Shown here in pieces: positions 1-12,254 of a stretch of 64,000 nucleotides of DNA; position 1 is the first letter of the stretch, and each line of letters begins with the position of its first letter. The translations under genes were made by a program, and so were the position numbers. The notes beneath the pieces were generated by a model, which saw only the letters and a list, made by a program, of their open reading frames with translations, had not been told where the DNA came from and made no database searches. The stretch comes from Erythroxylum novogranatense (taxonomy: Eukaryota; Streptophyta; Magnoliopsida; Malpighiales; Erythroxylaceae). The stretch is taken from positions 57,909,567 to 57,973,566 of the forward strand of contig CM057227.1 of assembly GCA_029891385.1 (NCBI GenBank), written 5' to 3'.

Positions 1-352
1 CTCATATTTACAGTTTCTGAGATCCACTGCTTGATTAAATCAAGGAGCTTGAGATGTGCTAGTCTTTCCGGATTATCGATGTACAGTCTCAGTAATCCTA
101 TGACTAGGGATAATTTAGATACTGACATAATTGCACATGATAGGAATCTCAGTATTATGATCACATCATAATTTCCTTCATGTTATGTCATATATCATGG
201 ACTTCATTAATTTGCTTATTGATCAATATCAGTTCATATATAATGAACAGCAACGTAATGAAATATGCCTTTCTTTATTTATTCATAAAGACTGTACACA
301 AATTTGTACAAAACGCGCTAAAGACGATTGCCTTCAGGGCATTACTCTAACA
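1..352 (-). mobile_element. Edge of a copia LTR (element or solo LTR extends left)
   Basis: This stretch aligns by eye with the LTRs at 14211-16097 and 21868-23763 (same + orientation) and, inverted, with 61820-63765. Shared landmarks are the 'ggacttcattaa' block near 200 and the 'aaaacgcgctaaag' block near 310. It ends in CTAACA at 352, so on the minus strand the LTR starts TGTTAGAG, like the internal point at 61930. No polypurine tract lies to its right, so 352 is an outer edge and the element body, if present, lies to the left. Confidence 0.75.
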
Positions 353-2250
353 ATAATAAGGTTCATAATAGAGTTTGCAATTGGACATTTAATTTGAAAT
401 ATGTGTTCTCATAATATTTAGTAATTCAAGTGTTCAGCTAATTGTCTTTAGTATAATGACATTTGGTTAATAAGTTGGAATTAATTATAATGAGATTAAA
501 TTAATTTCGGGCTTATTGGAGCTTTAATTATATAAGTCCAATTAGATTCCCCATTTCGCTTTTAGGAAAGTTTATCAAGCAAAGTAAGAAAAATATATAG
601 AGGTTACCTGAAAGAAAATAAAAGAAAGGGCCGAATTAGAATTGAAATAATAAGATCGAAATAATTTAATTAAGAGTTAATTAAATTGAGTTTTATGCCT
701 ACAATTAAATGTTGGGCTTACACTAATTAATTGTTAATTAGAAGCCCAAAAATGGACATTTAATATTGGGCTAGTTTTTGGTTTGACTTGATTAATTAGA
801 TTAATTAAATTGAAACAATATTTGTAAAGACAAAAAGGGCAAAATCAAATTTTACAATGATGTAAATTTTGGGTTTTATATAGCTAAATTTTGCGGCGGC
901 ACATTTAGCATTGAATTTCCAAGTATAAGGTGAGTTCTTATCATGCTTCATCATCATTAAATGATTTAAGGGTGACTTCATTATATGGATTAATGATCTT
1001 GTCATTAAATAGTTTAATGGTTGTCATTTACTGTTGGCATGTAGAAAAACTTGTAAACCTTTTAGCACTCTTTTGATTAAACAAGGGAGTAATGCATTTG
1101 ATGCTCTCTCTCCCTTCATTCTTTTGTTAACTGAAAATGAGTTTCTTACTATTGGTTTTTTTTGTCTTTCATTTAGCAATATTAAGCAAATAAGAAGGTC
1201 TCATTTATTGCTCTCTCTATTTCATTTTGAGAAAGAGAAAGAGATGGTGCATTGGTTGGAATTCCACACTCTTTTCTTTCATAACTGAAATTAGCAAAGA
1301 GAGAGTTTCTTATTTTTGGTTCATTCAACTAAGGTAAACTTCTACAATATTTTTTCTCCTTTCCCACCATAGGATCTTGCTAACTAAGTTGTCCAAGGAA
1401 AACAAGTGATAGATCGGATTAATTGAGCATACAATAACAAGGAGAGGACACCATAGCGAGGAATCAAAGTTGTAGTTAAGGAGTCGGTACAATTTCTACC
1501 ATATTTTATTTTATTTATTTTTCTAATACTGTATCATATATGGATTAAACATGTTGATCCGGGTTTCCTCCAAATTCTCTCTATTCTTTGATATTTGATC
1601 TGAAACACTAATAAATAGTGACCTTGAAGTTCACCAACACTCTACACAAAAGGATAGTGCAAGTAGTTTTGATTTTTAATTAAGATGCACAATGATAGTT
1701 GGAAGCTTAATAGATCTACAATTATCAAATTAATTAACAATTGAATGGAGATCTTAATTGTGAAATTAATTATCCTTAGGATTGCTTCAAATCTAATTGA
1801 ATAGTTAAGAGTGGTTTTGTGAATCAACATATTACAATATGTGATTATCAAATTAAATTATGGTTACTTAATTAGATCTATAAAAGGGTAATCAAAACTT
1901 TATGATATATAGGATTTATAAATTGAATCAATAAGATAAAAGAAAAACAAAACGATGATAGAATAATTCCTAATAGCCAAATTTTGATTAACCTTGTTTT
2001 TATTAGTAGCTTAATTTTTTTTGTTTATTAGATATTTCAATTTAAGTAATTTATTTTAATTCAATCAATCTTTTAGTACTTTAGACAAAGTTTTATTCAA
2101 GTTATTAGGTGTCTAATTAATCCTTGTGGGATCGGTACCTTTTGTACTATAAGTTACGATTCATATACTTATAGTATTGCAATTTTTCTATATAAAACTT
2201 ATCAACATACCTAAGGACAAAAGATAGAAACTTGACTCAAAGGCAATACC
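353..2250. other. Non-coding AT-rich stretch, possibly old copia LTR/leader
   Basis: No reading frame here looks coding. The part from about 480 to 1600 has the feel of an old copia LTR: AT-rich dyads such as GGGCTTAC near 715 facing GAAGCCC near 743, a CT-rich tract at 1090-1290, and a stretch near 1540-1600 resembling the 3' end of some plant copia LTRs. No matching partner LTR, primer-binding site or target duplication was found, so this is only a suggestion. Confidence 0.3.
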
Positions 2251-2251
2251 T

Positions 2252-4176
2252 TGCATCTTTGTAGGCTATGGTGATGACCAATTTGGCTTCAGAATCTATA
2301 ACATAGAGAAGCATAAGGTGGTTCAGAGAAAGGGTATGGTATTCCAGGAGCATAAGAGAGATCTTGATTTTTTGAGAGAAGATAAGTTAACACACAGTAG
2401 CTCATCCTATGATATTGATAATTCTTTTTCCAATGCATAGTATACAAGTGAAGAAGATGAAGTGTGTGGCCAAACACACATTCGTAGTGATCAAGTGCAG
2501 TTTGATAATGATAAGCTACATGAACCATATTCAAAAAATTATAAAGATGGAATTATTGAGGATAATGAGCTGGGGAGCAATCGAATCCAACAACTGATGA
2601 AGCACCGATTCAAACGTCGATAAGGGAGATAAGGCCTTCCACTAGAAATTTGAGTAAATAATATCTATTGGTTATTACTGAGGGGAAGCCTGAAAATATG
2701 TAAGAAATTGCATCTTGTGATGACAAAGATTTCTGGCTCGTAACTATAAATGAAGAGATGAAATATCTAAAGAAGAATGTTACATATGAGGTTGTAAAGC
2801 TTTTAAAAACCAAAAATAAACTAAAAGATAAGGAGGTGTTTAAGATGAAGGAAAATGGTGACGAGTTGGTGAAGCACAAGGCAAGGCTAGTAGTGAAAGG
2901 TTTCAGTCAAAAGAAAGGTATATATTTTGATGGAATCTTCTCACCAATGGTCAAGATGACTTCAATCCAAACAAATTTGGGTTTGATTGCCTATTTTGAT
3001 CTTAAGTTTTAACAAATGGATGTTAAAACGACCTTCTTGCATGAAGATTTGGAAGAGGAGATCATGGAGTAGCCAAAAGGTTTCAAAGCTAAAGGCAAGG
3101 AGAATCTAGACTGCAAGTTGAAGAAAAGTTTATATGGGATCTAAAAAAACTTATATCGATGCATGTGTATATTTTATGAAGTTCACAAGTGATAATTTTA
3201 TCATTCTTCTTCTATATATTGATGATATGCTGATTGTGGATTAAGATGTTGGTAGAATATAAGAGTTGAAGGTAGATTTGTGTAAATCTTTTGATATGAA
3301 AGATTTGGGCATGGAGATAAGTCGGTATAGGAAGAGTAGGAAATTGTGGTTGTTATTAAGAGGTATATTGAATGGGTACTAGTAAGGTTCAATATGCAGT
3401 AGCATTTCAAGCGAGTTAGCACGCCACTAGCATCTCACTTCAAACTAAGCAAGTGTGCATGTCCTTCAATAGAAATGGAGAAAGATGTTATATCTTTTAT
3501 TATATAGTCATATGTAATAGCGTCTCTAATGTATGTTATGGTGTGTATAAGGTCAGATATTGCACATGTTATTGGGTTAGTGAGTAAATTCTTGTCTAAT
3601 CCAGGAAAGGTTCACTCAAAAGTAATAAAATGGGTTTTGAAATACTTAAGAGATACTTTAAAATGGAGTTTGTGTTTTAGTGATGAAGAGTCAATTCTAG
3701 AACATTATACAGATGCAGATATGGGTGGACTTTTTGATGGAAGAAAATGTACTTTAGGTTTTCTATTCAAGTTTGCAGGGGGAGCCACTTTATGACAATC
3801 AAAGCTACAAAAGTGTGTAGCTCTATCTATGACTAAAGCAGAGAATGTAGATGCAGTGGAAGTTAGTAAGGAGATGCTTTGGTTTAAAAGATTCCTTTAA
3901 GATTTCAATGTGAAGCAAGAAGACTACATAGTGCTTTGTGATAGTCAAAATGCTATTGACTTGAGCAAAAATACTATATATCATTCCCACACAAAGCATA
4001 TAGATGTAAAATATCATTGGTTGAGGTTTGTGATTGAGGAGCAATAAATATAAACTTAAATGGTGCTGACATGTTGACAAGGCGGTTCCCGAAAGTAAGT
4101 ATGAGCTTTATAGTAAGCATATCGAGATGTATCTCAAGTAACTATGGAAGCATTATGTCTTTCCTATAATTCGGTT
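2252..4176 (+). pseudogene. Copia polyprotein remnant (integrase tail, RT, RNase H)
   Basis: Decayed Ty1/copia pol. 2252-2400 reads as the integrase C-terminal segment (CIFVGYGDDQFGFRIY, then VFQEH). 2758-3012 is the start of reverse transcriptase (KARLVVKGFSQKKG). 3013-3150 continues with a KQMDVKTTFLHEDLEEEI-type block and SLYGI. About 3200-3240 holds the active-site motif LLLYIDDMLIV. 3529-3795 is RNase H (IRSDIAH, YTDADMGG), continuing with stops to about 4110 (LCDSQNAIDL, HTKHID). Stops and frameshifts are frequent, and a block between SLYGI and YIDDM is missing. Gag, protease and most of integrase are absent upstream, so the element is 5'-truncated and dead. Confidence 0.9.
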
Positions 4177-4188
4177 GGAGGGGAAGAT
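4177..4188 (+). other. Polypurine tract
   Basis: GGAGGGGAAGAT lies directly before the LTR start TGTTGAG. This is the usual plus-strand priming site of an LTR retrotransposon and fixes the LTR's left edge. Confidence 0.85.
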
Positions 4189-4936
4189 TGTTGAGTGTCA
4201 AGCCTTATTTTGAGACTTTCAGTAATTGTAGACACCTTTATGGTTCATGGGAACGATGAACAGGTAAAGATTAAATGGATAAATCCCGTTTGGGAAGATA
4301 CATGACTATGTCTTTAACGTACGGAACTGTACGAAAAGTGAAGACATAAATGGTCGTGTACATGCCCGTGTAGATGACTGTATAACTCTTTATAATCATG
4401 TAAATCTGTGACTCAAATGACATTGAAATATACGCAGTCTCTTACATGAATGTGTATGTGACCATTTATGTTGAAGAAAACCTAATTCAAAATTAAAAGA
4501 GAAGACTTAGGTTTGTTCATTGGGAGGCGCAAAAACTACAAAAAGGAAAAGAAAACATAGAGAAAGCAAGTAGTTTCTAATTCTCATCCTTGTTTGATTG
4601 ATTTTGGGATTGAGTTGTGAGTTTGTTGATTTGAACATCAACTTTGATTTCAATCTTAAATCCTTATAAGAAAACTTCTTGTTGTAGAGTGAAAGATTAA
4701 GTTATGTAAATCCTTATTTGTAATCAGTAGATGTACTTGCCGATTTGATCCGTAATTTTTCCCTCTACTCTATAGGATTTTTCATGTAAATTTTTATGTT
4801 TGTTTCTTTATTAAGTTTTTACGTTTTCATTGTCATTATCTAATTAAACTTGATTGGAATGCTTTGTTGCTACAATTAAGTTGACCTAATAAGAGAGTTG
4901 TGTTCTTTAGTTGTGTTCTTCTCTTGACTCCTAACA
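4189..4936 (+). repeat. 3' LTR of the truncated copia element (748 bp)
   Basis: Starts TGTTGAG just after the polypurine tract and ends CTCCTAACA, keeping the TG...CA rule. No matching 5' LTR is present in the window, so neither insertion age nor target duplication can be derived. Confidence 0.8.
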
Positions 4937-6041
4937 ATTTCAACGGAAATACTGATGTTTAGCTTAATTACATGAAAGAGTTTAAGTTGATACTGGAGAA
5001 CATCTTCACGTCTATATTTTACCAAGAAGTAGGGAATGGAATTTTGACATCTGTAAAGTCTTTTGGTGAGTGGCGTTATTGAAAGAAAAACAAAAGGAAA
5101 AAAGAAAAACGAAGTATAAAACTACAATCCCAAATTGTACATGCAAAGTAATTCCAACAGGCATCAATGTTTTGGGCTTAAAATAGGGTTAGATATTTAA
5201 TTTTCGGCTGAAATTGCTCCACAACAAGACTAATGGATAAACTCCTGAACACAGCGTATATTGGATAAACTCATATAGCTCAACTCCAATTCGTTGCAAT
5301 AAAAGGATAGGGAAACAAGCTAGAAAATGAAAAATTAGTTGTTGGCGGCACCATAAACTATATAAAAGTACTATAACTATATTTAAGTTTGAAGAAAATG
5401 CACAAGTTATCATCTAATTGACCAATGAATTCACAAAGGTCATATCGACCCCACAATTGAGTCCATAAAAGCATTATGATGCCCTTATTTGTGAAAATAG
5501 TACATTCCAAATGTCCTTGGTTCACATGAGCCAGGTGACAAATCAATTGCGAGAAGGTGACATGGTTTAACCTCACCCTTGCATTTCCATTCAACTGACT
5601 AGAAAAAGCAATGGTCCTACAATGTGATCACTCGAATCGCAGACAAACTTCCTGTAGAAAAGCGACAACTAGGAAAAATCAAAGTCCACAGTATAGCGTA
5701 AGGAATTTTAATTGTATCTGTTTCAAGATGACTAGGTATTCCAAAGGTTTTTAGAAGTGAACTTTTTTTATAAAACTAAACACAGCAATCTCTATCAACA
5801 GGACATTATTTCAAGATCCTCTACTTTTTCTTATTACATATCATAAGTGTAGTAGTATAACTGCTTATATCTTTAGCCTAAAACCTGTCAAAACCACAAT
5901 CATAATGTGTCTCTAAGAAAGGAACGTAATGCATCTACCATCGTTAATCATAAAGCATGCAGATCAAAGTACCTATTCATTTAAAGAATAAGACTTACAT
6001 AGCTTGTGTTATGTAGTTTTACTACGTGGATATTCTCAGTA
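4937..6041. other. Intergenic stretch downstream of the SurE gene
   Basis: No recognisable gene or repeat. The right-hand part (roughly 5900-6041) should hold the 3' UTR of the minus-strand SurE gene. Confidence 0.5.
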
Positions 6042-9000
6042 TTATAAAGCCGAAGGAGATGGGTGTTCAATCACATTTGGCAGCCAGTTACTGAAGAATG
6101 TGTGGGAGTCTGTATCTGCTGGGGACAGGGCAGCTAGAGGAGTTACAGTAATCTGGAACGAAAATGAGCAGTATATAAATCATGGGACACATTATTCATG
6201 AGCTATTGTCCACAATTTAGTTTCAGAACATAAAACAAATACACGCACATATCCTTCTTGAAGAAATCTGTGATCTGTATCTTCTTGATCATCGTGTGCC
6301 CCCCTTACCTATTAGAAGGCCAAGAACATCTGAAGCTTAAATAACAATACCTCAAAAAAGAGTAGACAAACACCAATCACAAAACACTTTTCAAGCTGGA
6401 TGAAATGTCAAATGGTTCTTTCTTAATCATAATCAGCAGTTAAAATCAACTATCTTTATTTACTCCTCCCGAGTTGGTGCTTGACCAAACAATTTATATC
6501 AAAATGTTATGTTGCATCAATTGTGTTTCTACCAACTCCTTCCCCCTGCATAAAAGATAGTTCTCACTGCACAAAACATTGTATTTGTGACACAGAGATC
6601 GACATCTGAGATCTTGAGACTATTAAATTCCAGTTTCTCATTTGCTTCCCAAGCAGTTAACCCCCAGATATTTCTAACAGAATAAAATACAACGGGAAAA
6701 AAGAATAAGAGGAGATTAGCGCAAAACACAGGTGAAAAGTAAATAATTGTGAGTCTCAAACATCTATTTATTTGAGAGAAGAAACACCGCTTGTAGAAGA
6801 TAATGCAGCACAACTTTTGAAAACATAAAGAAGTATTAATGAAAGCACAAATAGACAGTAAAGAAAGGGGCCCACTTCTCTCTTGAAGACAAGTTGTCCA
6901 TGAGATATATCTGAGGTATCAGTCTCTGATACCAGTGAATCTTCATCCATCGTCATTGTTGATAACATTTTTCCTCTTTGCTCGGTAGAATTAACTTGCT
7001 TCCAACCCATTTTGTATAGGTATTTTCCCTGCTTGGTCAACTTATACCCCTTTTGAGACGAACAAAAAGGTACAACAAAAGTTAATGCACACGCCAATAA
7101 CCAGTAATCCCATGAGAAAGCAAGAAAATTCAGTAACAAGTAGTGTTATGATAAAACATGAGATTACAGCCCGGAATCATAATTATGATAAAACCTAAAT
7201 TATAGATATACTGACAAGCAAGAAAATCATCTTTACTTACCCAGCTTTATACATGACACAGCAATTTTCAGGGAGGTAATTTTATTAATAAGCCAGTCAG
7301 ATTCCTTCTAGATTACACGTAAAAGAGCAATAAATTGTGCACCAACGGAAAAATTTAGAACCATGGTTATTGAAAGAGGGCAATGATATTGTGCATGGAA
7401 TAGTAAGCTTCATTTCTGTGAACCATAGTAGTCAAAATTGGGAAATCTAGGAAATCATCAAGTCTCCACAGCAAGCGGCAGTATCAAAATGTTATCTGAA
7501 CAAATAAAGTAACATTCACATGGGAACAGCCGACTTGCAATTACCTTATGATTAACAACATCTGTGGGCACATCTAAATTCAAAAAGCAACCTGAAGGAT
7601 AAGTTTGATCTTTTATCTGAGTCATTACTGCACTTATGATTGGTAGGCAAGCCTCAGCAGCCAGTGTGAAGTCCTGGGTGTGGCTCTTACCTCCAATCCT
7701 ACATTTAGCACAAGCTGTTATTTTACACATATGAAGCAATCATATGCCCCCTACAGGCTGCAAAACTAAGCTTACATACCAATCATATGATATAGAAAGT
7801 GAGGGTACATTGTCGAAGAAGGCCTCTCGAGCACCAGCAACAGTGCCAGAGTAAACACTGCAATATAGTTATTGACTGATGAGCATAAACTCTGAAAATA
7901 ACTGAACCTAGAAAACAATGTTGACAAGTTGCTTAAGAGGAAGAAGCAGTCACTGAAATGTTTTATTATGAATTTTTTAAGTAGGTTTGAATTAATCTTG
8001 CATAATTGAATATTCATAATAGTGTATAGATGAGGAAAACAATTATATTCACGAATCTTTAACAATTATATCACTATATCTGCGTCAAATTAAAAGAAAA
8101 TAGAATTCAGAAATACAATGCAATTGTTAAACATCTTCTACATGTTCAAGATACTGAAGAAATTTTTCTGTGGGCAAAACTACCACTTAAAGATAGGGGT
8201 TTAACACGAGGAAGCAATATAAAGTGAAATTTGGAATAACTGGGAAGACCTAAAAGTGAATTACTACTAACATGTGATAGCCACAGTTGTTCCCCATGTT
8301 TATGCCACTGATAACCTGTTCAAAAAGAAAGAAAAAAAAAGCAACTTTATGCAACAATTGTTATTTAACAGAACCTCATTAGAACTCTTCGTGTGCCAAG
8401 GATGTCTATAAGCAACCACATCCCGAGAGAAGAGTCCTTCAATAAATTGGCCTCAAAGTACTTAAACAGTAACAATAGCCAAGTATCTTCTATTCTTAAA
8501 GCATTCATGTTAATGTCAATTATACTAAGTTAAGATGGGTCGGTGTTATGGAAAATGAGCAAGACAAAAGCATAACTTGGCAAAAAAGAAGGGTTAATTA
8601 TAAAAAAAAACATAAACTTTGCTTAATTTTGCAATTATATCTTGAACTTTAAAAAGTAGCAAAAATGCTTAAACTTTCAATTGTTTTCAATTCTAGCCCG
8701 ACGGTAGTCTCTACATTAAGTTTGCTAGTGTGACTTGCCATGTTTTCGGAAAACCTAACTATTAATACACATAAGTCATAATTAACACAACAAATAAAGA
8801 TTAATAAAACAACGTTGTTTAATCACATAACTAGAATAGCGTCATTGTTTAAAAATGAAATCCTTAAATTAATTTACGCAACCTTGACGCCCTCACCCTT
8901 CATTTTCAATTTGTTCTCCCGACCGTCACTCTTTGTTTTCAGTTTTCAGCTCATTTCCCGAAGCCCCAACCTACTCTCACTTCGCAATGCACCGTACCAA

Positions 9001-10362
9001 TAAGCTCTTCATTTTCAGTTCGTTCTCCCGATACCCTCAGCCCTTCTTGCATCGCAATAAGCTCATTTTGTTTTTGCATTATAGTTAGTCACGTCAGGGC
9101 TTCGTAAATTGATTCAGAGATTTCATTTTTAATAACGACGCCATTTTAATTATGTGATTAAACAACGTCGTTTTATTAATCTTCATTTACTGTGTTAATT
9201 TTAGTTGACGTGTATTAATAATTAGAGTTTCTGGAACACGTAGTAAGTCACGCTGGCAAACTTAACGAAGAGACTAATGTTGGGATAAAATTGAAAAACT
9301 AAATATTTTATTACCATTTTTTGAAGTTCGGACTATAATTGCAAAATTAAGCAAAATTAGAGTTTTTTTTGTAATTAACCCATAAACAGATTAATGACAT
9401 TAGTAAATGCTCTACTAATCAGAAAATCAACAATTCCAAAGTTGTAGATAAAAATTGAAATCTACCAGATCAGGAATTGAAGGAAAGAGAGCCTCTGAGA
9501 TCCCTAAAGAAGTACAATCTGCTGGAGTTCCTGCAAAATTTCCGTCCAAAACCTTACTTTTCTTTCAACCAGAAGAAAAAGTTCAAAGTTAGAAGCATTT
9601 GTTGGTGCAAATTGGAGATGATGATTCCTAGGAACTCTCATACAACATCAACAGACTTACTTAGCTTTGGTAACAGGGGCAGCAGAAGAGAAGAAAAGAA
9701 AGGTAAAGCAATGTTTGTTCACACAAAAATGTCATCTTGAACAATGTAAATTGCATGCTTTTGACAACAAATTACAGAGGACGTTAACCTTTCAAAAGCA
9801 TCGCCTTCATTGTACATGTTCAAGCCTTTACTAATTTGCATTGTACCCTAGGTGTCTCAAGCTTTTATTAATATGAAGAAACAACTCATTAGAAACGAAT
9901 AATACCAGAAAAGAAAACAAAGTTTCCATATGACTCATAAGATGTAAATAAAGAATTTAAAAAGATCATCATTAAGATATAAAAAAAGGAAAATTGAAAT
10001 AGATAAATAAGGAGAAATGAAGAACCAGAAACAGCATAGGCTGTAGCCCCGTCAATATCAACTCGGCGAGCAGTAACAGGATGCCTCCAAGTAATACTGT
10101 GACTAACAGCTGACTTTTCTCTGAAAAGATCAATCAAAACACCTTCAAATTACTGAAACAGAACAGAAAGTCAGTTAGTCGTTAAAAATCATCAATCAGG
10201 AGAGAGGACTTACGAGTCAGGGGCGCAAACGAAGACGTGGAAGCGACGGAAAGAGACAAGGACATGAACGAGTGAAAGCAATCCAGGAGCGTCGATGCCG
10301 TCGTCGTTGGTGACCATGATCGTAGACTTCTGATCGGAGTTGAAAGCGTCGCCGTCCTGCAT
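6042..10362 (-). CDS. SURE: SurE-family 5'/3'-nucleotidase (survival protein SurE), 9 exons
   Basis: Exons on the minus strand: 10362-10214, 10120-10026, 9530-9466, 8315-8272, 7857-7780, 7698-7545, 7049-6876, 6308-6249 and 6152-6042. They sum to 930 nt, 309 codons plus TAA; every intron is GT...AG and every phase matches. The protein has the SurE signature near its N terminus: [10 protein letters not shown] at residues 18-27, with the metal-binding Asp pair at 20-21. Further conserved blocks are [15 protein letters not shown] (47-61), [12 protein letters not shown] (106-117) and [12 protein letters not shown] (120-131). No targeting peptide is evident. The family consists of metal-dependent phosphatases acting on nucleoside monophosphates; the exact plant substrate cannot be read from sequence. 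Length fits plant homologues. The ATG chosen is the one 13 codons before the NDDG block. No stop, frameshift or missing key residue was seen, so it is likely functional. Confidence 0.96.
8591..9381. mobile_element. Foldback/MITE-like element in SurE intron 3
   Basis: Two long imperfect inverted arms, 8591-8878 and 9103-9381, face each other around a loop at 8879-9102. Both outer ends read GGGTTAATTA followed by an A-rich run and then TTTGCTTAATTTTGCAATTATA-type sequence. The pairing continues to the inner ends (AATTTACG at 8871 against CGTAAATT at 9103). The loop has its own direct duplication (CTTCATTTTCA...GTTCTCCCGA, near 8900 and 9010). It has no coding capacity. No clear target duplication was found, so the superfamily (Mutator-like or other) stays open. 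Confidence 0.85.
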
Positions 10363-10640
10363 TTTCCGCGACAACAACAACAGTAATCGAGAAACTGTTG
10401 GTGATGGAGAGGGACAAAGATTGCAGGCGCTTATTAAAATACAGCGTGAAGTTATAGTTTAAAAATGAATCCGATTTTTAAATAATTAAAGTTATAGTTA
10501 AAAAATGAATCTGATTCTGAAATAATTGAGCTTTGCAGGAATACGAATATTCTTTATTTCCTATGCTCTCGAGAAAAAAGTAAAATGGAATCGGAACTTC
10601 CTTAATTTGTTTTGTTTCTTTTATTAAGTATATATACTAA
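10363..10640 (-). promoter_or_regulatory. Probable SurE 5' UTR and promoter
   Basis: The sequence just upstream of the ATG at 10362. A TATA-like TATTTTAATAAG on the minus strand (about 10442-10431) lies some 70-80 bp above the ATG, compatible with a short leader. Two direct copies of a roughly 38-bp unit (AGTTATAGTT...AAATAATT) at about 10449-10486 and 10490-10528 sit immediately upstream. Confidence 0.4.
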
Positions 10641-10849
10641 GAATGATTTGGATGGACGCATCACGCAATCCATCCTAATATTCATTTAATCTAACGAACT
10701 ACATTCTCTTTCTTCATTTATCAAATATACACGCAATCTTCCTCAACCCAAATATTTTGTCGTTTTTTGTTTCAGATATCGCACGCAATCTTCCGGCAAT
10801 TTGTATTTATTTCGCCTCTTATATGCATCTCACACACTTAACGACACTC

Positions 10850-11580
10850 TCGAATGTTCTCTTTTTACCGTAAACAGATTTACGATGCCAGGCGTGATTC
10901 TCCCAGATCTACTCTCTCCACGCTTGGATCTTCACACTGATGCGTTTTCTTCTCGATTCTCCTTCCGGTCTCGATTCCTCAATTTTAGCTCTTTTCTTAC
11001 TACAATCTAGCTCATTTGCTTGTGTAAAGAATGATTCGAGAGCTTAAACTCTTTCTTTCTCTTGTAGTTTACGGTTTTGACCGTGTTTCATTTGTTATCG
11101 CCAGATCTACTCTCTCCGTCCCCTGATCTTCACACCCAGACGCTTTCGCTCTCGATTCTCTCTTCCTGTCTCCATTCCTCGCTTTTAGCTCTTCTCTTGA
11201 CACTCTCGAATGTTCTCCTTTTTACCAAAAGCAGATCTGAAGTCAAGTGATTTTCTCGGATCTACTCTCTCGTGCTCGAATCTTTACACTGTACATTTTC
11301 GCTCTCGATTCTCCTTCCTGGTCTCGATTGCTCGCTTTTAGCTCCTCTTGCTTCAATCTCGCCTCGTTGCTTGTGTAAAGAATGATTCGAGAGTTTAACG
11401 ATCGATTTCTAGGATATTTCGCTTTTCTTTCTCTTGTAGTTTCGGGTTTTGACCGTGTTTCAAATTTATTATTGCGGATCTACTATCTCCGTGCTCGGAT
11501 CTTCACACACTGATGCGTTTTCGCTCTCTGATTCTCTTTTCCTGGTCTCCATTCCTCAGTTTTTAGCTATTCTCTTGATT
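10850..11580 (+). repeat. Imperfect tandem duplication, CT-rich
   Basis: Four related blocks carry AGATCTACTCTCTCC- or GGATCTACTCTCTC-type sequence followed by GATCTTCACAC and TTTTCGCTCTCGATTCTC. They begin near 10904, 11102, 11258 and 11475. A longer unit containing GTGTAAAGAATGATTCGAGAG occurs at about 11021 and 11373, each followed by CTTTCTTTCTCTTGTAGTTT. The region is CT-rich like a plant promoter or 5' UTR. No coding role is seen. Confidence 0.7.
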
Positions 11581-11892
11581 CAATTACTGATTTTCGATCT
11601 CTTCTCTATCGATCTCGCCAGAGATACTCCGTCCTCCAAAGATCTCTAAGATCTCGGCTCCATCGTTCGAACGGCTCGCCTCCCCAAAGTTATATCAACG
11701 ACCCATTCTCTTCCTCTTCTTTTTCTTGATTTTACGATCTCTTCTCTATCACCATCGACCCATTCTCTTCCTCTCTTCTTCTTCTTTTTTCGATCTCTTC
11801 TATCGACTTATTTACAAAATCCCTAATTTTCTCTCTTCAGTATTCCTATTGCTTTAGATTTGATAAAACCTTTTCTTCTTCTTTTCTATTTT

Positions 11893-12250
11893 AATGGTTA
11901 TTTTAAAATCGATGGACCAAATCGTGAGAAGTAAGTTTTGATCAATGCCCACTTGCCCCGCTTTAATATTTTTTAGTTACCCGTAAAAGATAAATTTAAC
12001 CTTACTATTTTATCGCTTTTAAATTTTTAGTATTTTGTTTCCACCATTTACTTAAAATTGATGGCTTTTCTTTGTGTTTCAGATTCACGTGATTATGACC
12101 GAATATCTCGTTATGAAGGCTATAACCGCCTTGAGAGTCTCGTGGTTCAAATAAAACAAAATTGCTTCTTACATATGGTGATGACTATGCTTATTCAATG
12201 AAGGCAGAGAGGACTCGCATGTCTGAGAAGAAGGAAATTAACATTTTGTA
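11893..12250 (+). pseudogene. Possible small gene or gene remnant, two exons, unidentified
   Basis: An ATG at 11893 opens a short frame ending at a donor-like AGAA|GTAAGTTTTG near 11930. An acceptor TTGTGTTTCAG lies near 12082. Joined, the frame continues through SRDYDRISRYEGYNRLESL and stops after about 50 codons. A different frame then reads YGDDYAYSMKAERTRMSEKK before TAG near 12250, as if one frameshift separated the two halves. I do not recognise the protein. It may be a decayed gene or chance. Confidence 0.3.
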
Positions 12251-12254
12251 GTTT

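Noticed and set aside
4937..5050. Sequence after the copia LTR (FNGNTDV-like) as a copia gag start
   Set aside because: There is no primer-binding site after the LTR and the likeness stops within a few residues.
9477..9740. An 87-codon + strand frame
   Set aside because: It is antisense to SurE exon 3 and its flanking intron; the minus-strand exon explains the conserved sequence.
12082..12140. SRYEGYNRL as a possible dynamin-related (DRP5) N terminus
   Set aside because: Likeness ends after nine residues and no GTPase motif follows.
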